DNA from: Polaribacter sp.
Lineage (GTDB): Bacteria > Bacteroidota > Bacteroidia > Flavobacteriales > Flavobacteriaceae
Direction of reading: 5' to 3'
Length of the DNA: 7,327 nucleotides
Assembly (NCBI GenBank): GCA_003537695.1
Contig: DPRC01000095.1
Span: 1-7,327, forward strand
The notes under the pieces are model-generated. The model searched no databases, was not told where the DNA came from, and saw only the letters and a list, made by a program, of their open reading frames with translations. This document shows positions 1 to 7,327 of this stretch, one piece after another (within the stretch, counting starts at the first letter, position 1; the number at the start of each line of letters is the position of its first letter). Made by a program: the position numbers and the translations under genes.

Positions 1-212
1 TAAAAAACGAAATTGCTGCGAATCTCTTGCGTAGCTAATCTTTTTTGAGAAGAAAAATTTAAAAAAACACCATGCACCTGCAATAGCGTTTCAATTACTA
101 GTTACCTTTTTTAAAACATAACTATACCGCACTTTACTTTCTACTATTTGAACTATGGATTATATAATAGAATAATAAAAAGAAATCTTACCTGACAAAG
201 CACAAATAGAGA
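1..212. other. AT-rich non-coding stretch at left edge
   Basis: No reading frame with coding character crosses this stretch on either strand. The few ATG codons on the minus strand run into stops within a handful of codons. It lies 3' of the DUF4294 gene, so it should contain that gene's transcript end, but I find no GC-containing hairpin followed by a T-tract. The only loose candidate is an A/T-rich fold around 39-62. Nothing else is recognisable. Confidence 0.6.
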
Positions 213-947
213 TTACTTCTTTTTTCTCTTCTTTCGCTTCTTCTTCATTTTAGCAAACATCACCTTATATGTATCTACATTTATCTTCGCTTTGTTCGCT
301 GCTATGATTTTTATAAAGTCGAAATCTAATTTAGAATTTTGAGCTTCTAACTTATCGTCACGAAATGCACGCACCAATACATCTTCTATTAAAAAATCCT
401 CATTGATAATTGCGGGTTGATATGCTGTCTTTAAAGAAAGTTTAAAAACATTCGCTGCGGTGTTATACCAAAAGGCTTTCCAACCACTTCGGAGACCTCT
501 TATATTTTCAAATACAGTTTTACCTGTTTGACGGTGAATTAATTTAATTAAAACACGCCCCTCTGTGGTCGTCATTTTCTTAATTTGAGCGGTAAATTTA
601 CCTTCTACATAATTTTGGATCTGCTTCTTATACCTTCTTCTTTTAAATTTAGAATCGATTCTATCTAAACGTGCATTTAAACTATCCAATCTTTCTGATG
701 CTAATTTTGCAAGTGGATAGACCTTGTATACTTTCTTACGAAACCACAAATAATACCGAATGTCCTCTTTCGAGCTAAATTTAGGCTTTGGTAATAAAGC
801 AATTTCATTTAAGTATATTACTATAGAGTCTCCTGGCTTTACAAAAATATACTCATCGGTATTTCTTGGTAACGAATCTACATCTCTATTTTGCGTGAAC
901 GCAAACATTGAAATTGACAATATATATATGTATAGTATTTTTTTCAA
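213..947 (-). CDS. DUF4294 domain-containing secreted or periplasmic protein, TTG start
   Basis: This encodes a 244-residue protein of the DUF4294 family, which is typical of Bacteroidota and has no established biochemical role. An N-terminal signal peptide is visible: KK at 2-3, a hydrophobic stretch at about 4-17, and a likely cleavage site near AFTQ (16-19). There is no lipobox cysteine, so it should be exported rather than lipid-anchored. The family core spans roughly residues 60-210 and is rich in basic and aromatic residues, with the blocks RYYLWFRKKVYKVYP (64-78), KLIHRQTG (135-142) and LRSGWKAFWYNTAAN (152-166). The C-terminus is extremely basic, with about ten Lys/Arg in the last twelve residues. 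The start is TTG at 947. The frame upstream is open back to the ligA stop but holds no ATG, and the next ATG (residue 14) would destroy the signal peptide. It lies 66 nt behind ligA on the same strand, so co-transcription is possible. The family call is from remembered conserved blocks. Confidence 0.85.
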   Translation of the reverse strand: MKKILYIYILSISMFAFTQNRDVDSLPRNTDEYIFVKPGDSIVIYLNEIALLPKPKFSSKEDIRYYLWFRKKVYKVYPLAKLASERLDSLNARLDRIDSKFKRRRYKKQIQNYVEGKFTAQIKKMTTTEGRVLIKLIHRQTGKTVFENIRGLRSGWKAFWYNTAANVFKLSLKTAYQPAIINEDFLIEDVLVRAFRDDKLEAQNSKLDFDFIKIIAANKAKINVDTYKVMFAKMKKKRKKRKKK

Positions 948-1013
948 AAGTTTAATAGAAAAGTGATTTTCAGTTTGTAACAGTGTGATTGTAAAATAAT
1001 GATGCCGCTTCTT

Positions 1014-3035
<2,022 letters not shown>

Positions 3036-3058
3036 TTAAAACTTAAAAAAATGTATTT

Positions 3059-3066
3059 TATCTTTG
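3059..3066 (+). promoter_or_regulatory. Bacteroidota -7 promoter box of the gene at 3089
   Basis: The octamer TATCTTTG matches the Bacteroidota sigma-factor -7 consensus TAnnTTTG exactly. It ends 22 nt before the ATG at 3089, so transcription would begin around 3072 and leave a leader of about 17 nt. No good TTG -33 box is seen at the usual 19-21 nt spacing, only a T7 run at 3031-3037. The leader is A-rich and has no Shine-Dalgarno sequence, as is normal in this phylum. Confidence 0.6.
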
Positions 3067-3088
3067 CATTCAAAATTGAAATAAAAAA

Positions 3089-3751
3089 ATGAAATACGCT
3101 ATAAAAATACATAAAATTTCTACAGTTAATGAACTTCCAAATTCTTGGAGTGTAACAGATTTTAAAGCACTTTTAACACGGTTTAATTTTCCCAACGCAG
3201 AAGGTAATGATTTAGAAGAGTTACAGGGTTTACTCTGCATGGCAATTGCTGATTATGAGACCAATGAAGCTGCAACAATACTTTTGGACTATAAGCTATC
3301 TGAATATTTAAATGAAGGACAAATCGATCAACTTTCTCATGAAATGTTATTGGATCGAATTTCTGAAGAATATCCTAAAATTGAGTTGCATCAAGAACTC
3401 TACATGATCAATCAGCTGCTATACAAAGCTTATAACGGAAAGTTTTTAAATACAGAGGCCACCCTTGTAGATTTTGAAATCACGCCTTTATTGAATGCGG
3501 AACCAGAAATTACTAAGGAAATTGTACTCAAATGTTTTGCAAAGAATTTAGACAATCACAATATTATTATTCGATTGTTTGGGAGTCAGCTGAGTGGAGA
3601 AGAAAGATTTGAAGAAGCAAACGACGTACTTTGGGAGCTTCAAAAAACTGAAAATGGCTATCGGTTTACGACCTCCGATTACTGGATGAGTAAAAAAGAA
3701 TTTATAAACGAAACATTGGATTGTAAAATTGATTTCTTTGAAGAGGCTTAA
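3089..3751 (+). CDS. Hypothetical acidic cytoplasmic protein of unknown function
   Basis: This is a 220-residue protein that I do not recognise as any named family. It has no signal peptide, no transmembrane stretch and no metal-binding or nucleotide-binding signature. It is acidic (many Glu and Asp, with a C-terminal FFEEA) and looks mostly helical, especially at about 40-115 (DLEELQGLLCMAIADYETNEA and the helices after it). A last segment, ENGYRFTTSDYWMSKKEF (188-205), is rich in aromatic residues and may be a separate beta-containing cap. Coding character is good: it is one uninterrupted frame with codon use like its neighbours, and it has a consensus -7 box and an ATG 17 nt from the predicted transcript start. 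It is divergent from ligA with only 77 bp between the two starts, so both promoters share that gap. No terminator hairpin is evident after the stop. I am confident that it is a gene and have no basis for a function. Confidence 0.85.
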   Translation: MKYAIKIHKISTVNELPNSWSVTDFKALLTRFNFPNAEGNDLEELQGLLCMAIADYETNEAATILLDYKLSEYLNEGQIDQLSHEMLLDRISEEYPKIELHQELYMINQLLYKAYNGKFLNTEATLVDFEITPLLNAEPEITKEIVLKCFAKNLDNHNIIIRLFGSQLSGEERFEEANDVLWELQKTENGYRFTTSDYWMSKKEFINETLDCKIDFFEEA

Positions 3752-4153
3752 CTTTATAAACTAAAAACTATTTTAATTTGTCTGCTTGGGTGCAATCACG
3801 ATATTTATTAGACGATAATACCTTAATAAGCTCTCAACTGCCCTCAATTAGACATCTTATTTTTTATAAAACACTGTTTATTTTCATACAATACCTGAAA
3901 GATGATCATTGACCTGCGTGCCAAATGGCATTTGTAATTGGCCCCTTAATAATATTAAAAAAGTGCGTTAAAAACAAAAATCTTTTGGACCATTAAGACT
4001 GTTTAATTCCGTCACAAAAAACAGACTCTATTTTTTGTGTTTGCAAAAGTTTCTAAAAAAATGCTCATAGCCTATCATTTTGAGACAAAAACAATACTTT
4101 TTCATATATTACAATGCTTATAGTACCTTTAAAAGGATAAAAAAAAAGAGCAC

Positions 4154-4174
4154 TAAAAAGATGTTATCTTTTTA
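4154..4174. repeat. Perfect 9-bp inverted repeat with 3-nt loop
   Basis: TAAAAAGAT (4154-4162) and ATCTTTTTA (4166-4174) are exact reverse complements around the loop GTT. The stem has only one G-C pair, so it could be a weak terminator for upstream transcription, since its 3' arm ends in a T5 run. It could also be a protein-binding site. It lies about 135 bp before the crtA-like start. Confidence 0.4.
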
Positions 4175-4180
4175 AATCCC

Positions 4181-4188
4181 TATCTTTA
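4181..4188 (+). promoter_or_regulatory. Candidate -7 box for the crtA-like gene, inside an inverted repeat
   Basis: TATCTTTA differs from the TAnnTTTG consensus only at the last base. It sits inside a short inverted repeat, ATCCC (4176-4180) and GGGAT (4193-4197), an arrangement that would suit an operator covering the promoter. If it is used, the leader would be about 115 nt long. There is no clear -33 box, and other one-mismatch boxes exist in this AT-rich region, so this is tentative. Confidence 0.25.
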
Positions 4189-4235
4189 CAATGGGATACT
4201 AATACTCATTTTCTCCAAAAATTTTATGCCCATCT

Positions 4236-4254
4236 ATTGAAAAACTATTTCAAT
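4236..4254. repeat. Operator-like inverted repeat ATTGAAA-N5-TTTCAAT
   Basis: ATTGAAA (4236-4242) and TTTCAAT (4248-4254) are perfect reverse complements around a 5-nt centre, giving a 19-bp dyad. That is the size range of sites bound by dimeric regulators. It lies 56 bp before the crtA-like ATG, within the predicted leader. No regulator gene is in the window, so the role is inferred from geometry only. Confidence 0.35.
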
Positions 4255-4310
4255 GCTATTCATATCAAAAACAACAAATACACGAATAATTAATATCAAC
4301 TATCGTAAGA

Positions 4311-5012
4311 ATGAGTACACAAATTACAACCATTAGCTTTTTTAAATATGCTTCATTAAGTGATAAAATTTGGGGATTTAAAATGATGCAATTTGCAAAT
4401 AACGATTTAGCCAAAGCACAAGGGTTAAGTTTTTATCGATTGATGGGCAGTGGAAAAGGCAGAGGCTTTAATCCATTTCCTGATTGGTCTGTTTATTGTT
4501 TGCTTCAAGTCTGGGACTCTGAGGAAGCTGCTCATACTTTTTTTAGTACTTCCAAATTAATGAAAAAGTACAGAGATCACACGGAAGAGTTGTTTACACT
4601 TTATATGAAAAATATTTCTGCAGGCGGCACTTGGATTGGCAAAAACCCATTTGAGCAAGCAACAGATTTAGATCCTAACCTGCCTATTGCCGTTATTACT
4701 CGCGCAACAATCAAATGGAATTGGCTTGTTCGATTTTGGAAATATGTACCGACCTCCGAAGAGGGATTAGAGGGAAATGAAGGATTAATTTACACCAAAG
4801 GTGTGGGCGAAGTTCCTATTATTCAAATGGCAACTTTTAGTTTATGGAAAGATTTTGAATCCGTGAAACAGTTTGCTTATAAGAGCAAACAACACAAAGA
4901 AGCCATCAAAAGAACACGCAAATATGATTGGTATTCAGAAGAACTTTTTTCTAGATTTCAGCCTTATAAATCTGAGGGGACTTGGGAAGGAAAAGATCTT
5001 TTAGTTTTTTAA
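4311..5012 (+). CDS. crtA: CrtA-family carotenoid oxygenase (spheroidene monooxygenase-like, possibly a carotenoid 2-hydroxylase)
   Basis: This 233-residue protein aligns from memory with spheroidene monooxygenase CrtA of purple bacteria along its whole length: SLSDKIWGF near the start, GSGKGRGFNPFP (47-58), GTWIGKNPF (106-114), ITRATI (129-134), GVGEVP (164-169), ATFSLWK (174-180), W-Y-SEELFSRF (207-216) and GTWEGK (223-228). CrtA proteins oxidise acyclic carotenoid ends at C-2 using O2. A CrtA relative in Flavobacterium P99-3 is reported to be a carotenoid 2-hydroxylase of myxol synthesis, which is the more likely role in this lineage. The two halves of the protein resemble each other, suggesting a duplicated domain. 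There is no signal peptide or membrane segment. The ATG fits the family N-terminus. The gene stands alone, with no other carotenoid gene in view, and its last 12 bp overlap the convergent methyltransferase gene. A possible fold, GGTGTT/AACACC (5026-5051) followed by T6 at 5061, could end its transcript. The family is secure; the substrate is inferred. Confidence 0.85.
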   Translation: MSTQITTISFFKYASLSDKIWGFKMMQFANNDLAKAQGLSFYRLMGSGKGRGFNPFPDWSVYCLLQVWDSEEAAHTFFSTSKLMKKYRDHTEELFTLYMKNISAGGTWIGKNPFEQATDLDPNLPIAVITRATIKWNWLVRFWKYVPTSEEGLEGNEGLIYTKGVGEVPIIQMATFSLWKDFESVKQFAYKSKQHKEAIKRTRKYDWYSEELFSRFQPYKSEGTWEGKDLLVF

Positions 5013-5948
5013 TGCCTCTTGTTTTGGTGTTGCAATTATGGTCATAACACCGAGAGATAGTTTTTTCTGGTTCCATTTTTTTGGCATAAACTGAAGCATT
5101 CCTGTCACGAAATTCCAGAATTCTTTTTCCATGTTTTGCGTCCACTGGATTCCTTTTTGTTCCATCTCACTCATCCAAAAAAGTAAATAAGGATTTAAAG
5201 TGCCATGTGTTAATACTTCAGACACCTTCCAACCGCTTTTGTCTAATAACAGATTTATATTATTTGGAGAAAATAGCGAGGTGTGCCGGGGAGTATGCCA
5301 ACCAGCCCAGTTTTCGTTGTATTTCTTTCTACTTATAGAGTCGAAATTTGGAATTTCTATAATAAGAGTTGTAGACGGTTTAGCAATCGATTTTAAATAA
5401 GTAAGGTTTTCCAGCGGTGTGTAATCGTGTTCTAAATAATGCCACATGGTAATTACATCTGGCTGTAAGTTTACAGAAAGGTCTTTAATTTCTGCAACTT
5501 GCAAGTCTAACCCTTGAAATTTACTGCTTTGCTCCTTCCATCCTTCATCACTAAAATCGATACCCATCGTTTGACAGTTTAACGCCTGCTTGCAAGCTTT
5601 TAAAAAGCTTGGATTGCCGCAACCAATATCCAAAATCAACGATTCTGATGAGATAGCATCGGTTTGTTTTACACGTTTCACGCGTTCTAAATCTAAATTT
5701 TTCTGGCTTCTCGCTACCAATTTCTCATACTTACCCCAAGCCTCAGAACCTCGATAAGGCAAATAATGTGAAGTATAATAATTTTTTAGATTGTCTATAT
5801 CTACTCTTGGATTTAAGAAAACAAACTGGCAATCGGCACATTGGTCAAAGTTAAACAACTCTTTGCTCGAATGCATCTGAGCTTTTGTTTTTATGAAAGA
5901 AGCGATAGCACTCGCATTGCAAATAGGACAATTGTAAAGCTGACTCAT
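5001..5948 (-). CDS. Class I SAM-dependent methyltransferase with N-terminal zinc-ribbon-like Cys pairs
   Basis: This encodes a 315-residue soluble methyltransferase. The N-terminus carries two CxxC pairs (Cys7/Cys10 and Cys37/Cys40) ending in FVFLNPR, a zinc-ribbon-like module common in methyltransferases linked to sugar or cell-surface metabolism. The Rossmann core then shows motif I, LDIGCGN (106-112), an acidic residue at the end of strand 2 (GIDFS, Asp131), and the motif DVITMWHYLEH (164-174), followed by a proline-bearing strand (LIIEIPNFDS, 195-204). The HTPRHTSLFS block (218-227) is characteristic of this subgroup. The ATG at 5948 places the first Cys pair seven residues in, as expected. 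No Shine-Dalgarno or consensus -7 box is seen upstream on this strand. Its 3' end overlaps the crtA-like gene tail to tail. The substrate cannot be read from the sequence; sugar, lipid or quinone acceptors are all open, and a carotenoid acceptor is only a guess from the neighbour. Confidence 0.88.
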   Translation of the reverse strand: MSQLYNCPICNASAIASFIKTKAQMHSSKELFNFDQCADCQFVFLNPRVDIDNLKNYYTSHYLPYRGSEAWGKYEKLVARSQKNLDLERVKRVKQTDAISSESLILDIGCGNPSFLKACKQALNCQTMGIDFSDEGWKEQSSKFQGLDLQVAEIKDLSVNLQPDVITMWHYLEHDYTPLENLTYLKSIAKPSTTLIIEIPNFDSISRKKYNENWAGWHTPRHTSLFSPNNINLLLDKSGWKVSEVLTHGTLNPYLLFWMSEMEQKGIQWTQNMEKEFWNFVTGMLQFMPKKWNQKKLSLGVMTIIATPKQEALKN

Positions 5949-6156
5949 GATCTGTAAATATTAATTATAATTTTTGAAAAAACAAATGGCTTCGCAATGA
6001 GGAAACTATGCACTTTGCAACGCTCCCTTTAAAATGATGTACTGCAGATTTAATTGGGTTTCAATAAAATATTAAAAAACAACGCTGTCATAATTTGTAA
6101 TTAACTTCTAACGCTGTTTTTTATTTCAATAGCTAAATTAAGGAAAACTTTAAATG

Positions 6157-6200
6157 ATTAGTATATGAAACTAATAAATATAATGTATTATTAAATACAT
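6157..6200. repeat. Two consecutive AT-rich inverted repeats
   Basis: ATTAGT (6157-6162) pairs with ACTAAT (6170-6175), and ATGTATT (6183-6189) pairs with AATACAT (6194-6200). Both are perfect and they sit side by side just before the Flavo-1-like element. Such short AT-rich dyads arise easily by chance here. If the RNA element is real, they lie where its promoter or operator would be: TACGTTTC at 6200-6207 is one base off TAnnTTTG. Confidence 0.3.
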
Positions 6201-6216
6201 ACGTTTCAAACTGAAT

Positions 6217-6288
6217 TAGCCCTGATTGAAATGGCGTCCTTTTCTGAAGCATAAAGAAAAGAGATCGTGAAAAGCAGGAAATAGCTCC
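6217..6288 (+). ncRNA. Flavo-1-like structured RNA element
   Basis: The sequence TAGCCCTGATTGAA...GTCCTTTTCT...AGAAAAGAGAT...GAAAAGCAGG...ATAGCTCC closely resembles an element I remember as repeated between genes in many Flavobacteriia, and I believe it is the Flavo-1 RNA motif. The sequence itself supports a fold. The outer pairing is AGC (6218-6220) with GCT (6284-6286) and CCTG (6221-6224) with CAGG (6275-6278). A purine-rich internal loop follows, then a perfect 7-bp hairpin, CTTTTCT (6239-6245) with AGAAAAG (6255-6261), closing a 9-nt loop. I chose the plus strand because the unpaired parts are then A/G-rich, as is usual for conserved RNA loops; this is an inference. It is convergent with the GAPDH gene. 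The function of the motif is unknown. Confidence 0.6.
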
Positions 6289-6300
6289 AAAAAAGAGGCA

Positions 6301-6334
6301 AAATAAAACCCGACACAAAAAATGTATCGGGTTT
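6301..6334 (-). terminator. Rho-independent terminator of the GAPDH gene
   Basis: Read on the minus strand, a 12-bp stem (arms 6334-6323 and 6317-6306, core CCCGA/TCGGG) closes a T5 loop and runs into a U-rich tail (GGGTTTTATTTTG, continuing to about 6300). It begins 25 nt after the GAPDH stop. The one imperfect position is a U-G wobble in minus-strand RNA but a C-A mismatch in plus-strand RNA, so the sequence favours the minus orientation. Confidence 0.85.
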
Positions 6335-6358
6335 GAAGTCTTTTAAAATATCGCGCTG

Positions 6359-7327
6359 TTAGTAATAGGTAAATCTCCGCACTTTTGCAATGTGCTTTGC
6401 CAAGCGGATTACTTGATGTGAATACCCGTATTCGTTATCGTACCAGACGTAAATTACAATAGTTTCTTCATCAGCAATCGTTGCTTTACTGTCAAAAATG
6501 GACGGTGCAGTGATTCCAATAATATCTGAAGAAACCAGCTCATTGTCCATAGAGTACTTAATTTGCTCCACTAAGTCACCTTCTAAAGCATACTTTTTAA
6601 TCAATGAGTTTACGCGCTCTTTGGTCACTTTTGTATGCAACTGCAAACTTAAAATTGCCAATGAACCATTGGGAACCGGCACTCGTATTGCATTGGAAGT
6701 TAGCTTTCCTTCCAGCGCAGGTATGGCTTTTGCTACTGCTGCTCCTGCACCTGTCTCTGTAATCACCATGTTTAAGGCAGCGGCTCTTCCTCTTCTATAT
6801 TTGCTATGCATATTATCAACTAAATTCTGATCGTTTGTATATGCGTGAATTGTCTCTAAGTGTCCTTTTTTAATTCCGTAATTATCCTCTAAAACTTTTA
6901 AAATGGGAGTGATAGCGTTGGTGGTGCAAGATGCTGCTGAAAAGATATCCACCTTATCGGGATTGTGCTGTTTGTGGTTTACACCGTGTACAATATTGGC
7001 CACTCCTTTTGCTGGTGCTGTTATTAATACTTTAGCCACACCCTCACCTTTTAAATGGCGACTTAATGCCTCTTTATCTCTAAAAGCTCCGGTATTGTCG
7101 ATAACTAAAGCATCCTTAATTCCGTATTTGGTATAGTTAATATCCTCTGGATTGTTTGCAGAGATCATATGAACTGTGGTTCCATTAATGATCAATGCAT
7201 TATTTTCTGCATCTATTTCTACCGTCCCAAGAAAATCACCGTGCACCGAATCAATACTTAAAAGGGAAGCTCTTTTTTCTAAAACCGTATAATTTATTTC
7301 TCCACGCGTTACAATTGCTCTCAATCG
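6359..7327 (-). CDS. gap: Glyceraldehyde-3-phosphate dehydrogenase, long Bacteroidota form (5' end outside window)
   Basis: GAPDH interconverts glyceraldehyde 3-phosphate and 1,3-bisphosphoglycerate with NAD(P) in glycolysis and gluconeogenesis. The window holds the C-terminal 322 residues. The frame is open to the right edge, and an apparent TTG start at 7324 is an internal Leu codon (R-L-R-A-I-V). Counted from the edge, the catalytic cysteine is residue 134 in SAASCTTNAI (codon 6928-6926), and the partner histidine is in ETIHAYTNDQNLVDNMHSKY (about residue 161). RRGRAAALNMV and the ending WYDNEYGYSHQVIRL...RRFTYY complete the catalytic domain. The Rossmann GRIGR motif must lie upstream. The match is to the roughly 480-residue form with an N-terminal extension known from Flavobacteriia, not the ordinary 335-residue enzyme, so about 160 residues should be missing. 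The metabolic direction and cofactor of this isoform are not decided by the fragment. A strong terminator follows the stop. Confidence 0.96.
   Translation of the reverse strand, partial: RLRAIVTRGEINYTVLEKRASLLSIDSVHGDFLGTVEIDAENNALIINGTTVHMISANNPEDINYTKYGIKDALVIDNTGAFRDKEALSRHLKGEGVAKVLITAPAKGVANIVHGVNHKQHNPDKVDIFSAASCTTNAITPILKVLEDNYGIKKGHLETIHAYTNDQNLVDNMHSKYRRGRAAALNMVITETGAGAAVAKAIPALEGKLTSNAIRVPVPNGSLAILSLQLHTKVTKERVNSLIKKYALEGDLVEQIKYSMDNELVSSDIIGITAPSIFDSKATIADEETIVIYVWYDNEYGYSHQVIRLAKHIAKVRRFTYY

Larger units (their letters stand above)
3752..4310. other. 559-bp AT-rich intergenic region upstream of the crtA-like gene
   Basis: No coding frame of useful length exists here; the longest noticed is a 20-codon ATG frame at 4061-4123 with nothing to support it. 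The left part (3752-4050) should hold the 3' end of the preceding transcript, but no convincing terminator is visible, only a short fold around CAAATGGCATTTG (3922-3934). The right part (4150-4260) holds three inverted repeats and a possible -7 box, listed separately. I see no tRNA, no gene remnant and no insertion-sequence end. Confidence 0.7.
5949..6358. other. 410-bp intergenic region between the methyltransferase and GAPDH genes
   Basis: This stretch has no supported protein gene. It contains a direct repeat of AACGCTGT (6081-6088 and 6110-6117), two AT-rich hairpins, a Flavo-1-like RNA element and the GAPDH terminator; the hairpins, element and terminator are annotated separately. The part next to the methyltransferase start (5949-6080) should hold its promoter. 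I find only AT-rich sequence there, with no TAnnTTTG match on the minus strand. Confidence 0.7.

Noticed and set aside
3922..3934. CAAATGGCATTTG as a terminator of the gene at 3089
   Set aside because: It has a 6-bp palindrome with a 1-nt centre and no T-tract, and it lies about 170 bp past the stop.
4061..4123. A 20-codon ATG frame in the crtA-like upstream region
   Set aside because: It is too short, with no promoter box or conservation evidence. ATG frames of this length are expected by chance in 559 bp.
6081..6117. Direct repeat AACGCTGT (6081-6088 and 6110-6117)
   Set aside because: It has only two 8-bp copies with no regular array, so it is too weak to call an operator, attachment site or CRISPR unit.
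6133..6318. A 61-codon minus-strand frame in the intergenic region after GAPDH
   Set aside because: It would begin at a TTG inside the GAPDH terminator, it runs through the Flavo-1-like element and AT-rich hairpins, and its composition is not protein-like.
7322..7324. TTG as the start of the GAPDH gene
   Set aside because: The frame continues open to the edge, and the sequence around it (R-L-R-A-I-V) is internal to the long GAPDH form, so the true start lies outside the window.

Overview
This is a low-GC window with the character of a member of the Flavobacteriia (phylum Bacteroidota), probably the family Flavobacteriaceae. Several signs agree. There is a DUF4294 secreted protein and a GAPDH whose C-terminal two-thirds matches the long (about 480-residue) Bacteroidota form ending in RRFTYY. 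The genes lack Shine-Dalgarno sequences, and one start is preceded by a TAnnTTTG-type -7 promoter box. There is also a CrtA-family carotenoid oxygenase, and an intergenic element that resembles the flavobacterial Flavo-1 RNA.

Layout from left to right: 1-212 is AT-rich non-coding sequence. A minus-strand pair follows, ligA (1014-3011, NAD-dependent DNA ligase) and then a DUF4294 gene (213-947) that starts at TTG 66 nt after the ligA stop. Across a 77-bp divergent gap, a plus-strand gene of unknown function (3089-3751) carries its own -7 box. A 559-bp non-coding stretch with several inverted repeats precedes a plus-strand CrtA-like gene (4311-5012). Its 3' end overlaps by 12 bp the 3' end of a convergent SAM-dependent methyltransferase gene (5001-5948, minus). 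The 410-bp gap after that holds AT-rich hairpins, the Flavo-1-like element (about 6217-6288, plus) and the terminator of the GAPDH gene. The GAPDH gene (6359 to the right edge, minus) is cut at its 5' end by the window.

The genes do not form one pathway. LigA (replication and repair) and GAPDH (central carbon metabolism) are housekeeping functions. The CrtA-like enzyme points to carotenoid modification, but no other carotenoid gene is in view. The methyltransferase substrate cannot be read from the sequence. I see no new multi-gene system here. The items most worth a second look are the Flavo-1-like RNA, the isolated CrtA homologue with its visible internal duplication and repeat-rich upstream region, and the TTG start of the DUF4294 gene.
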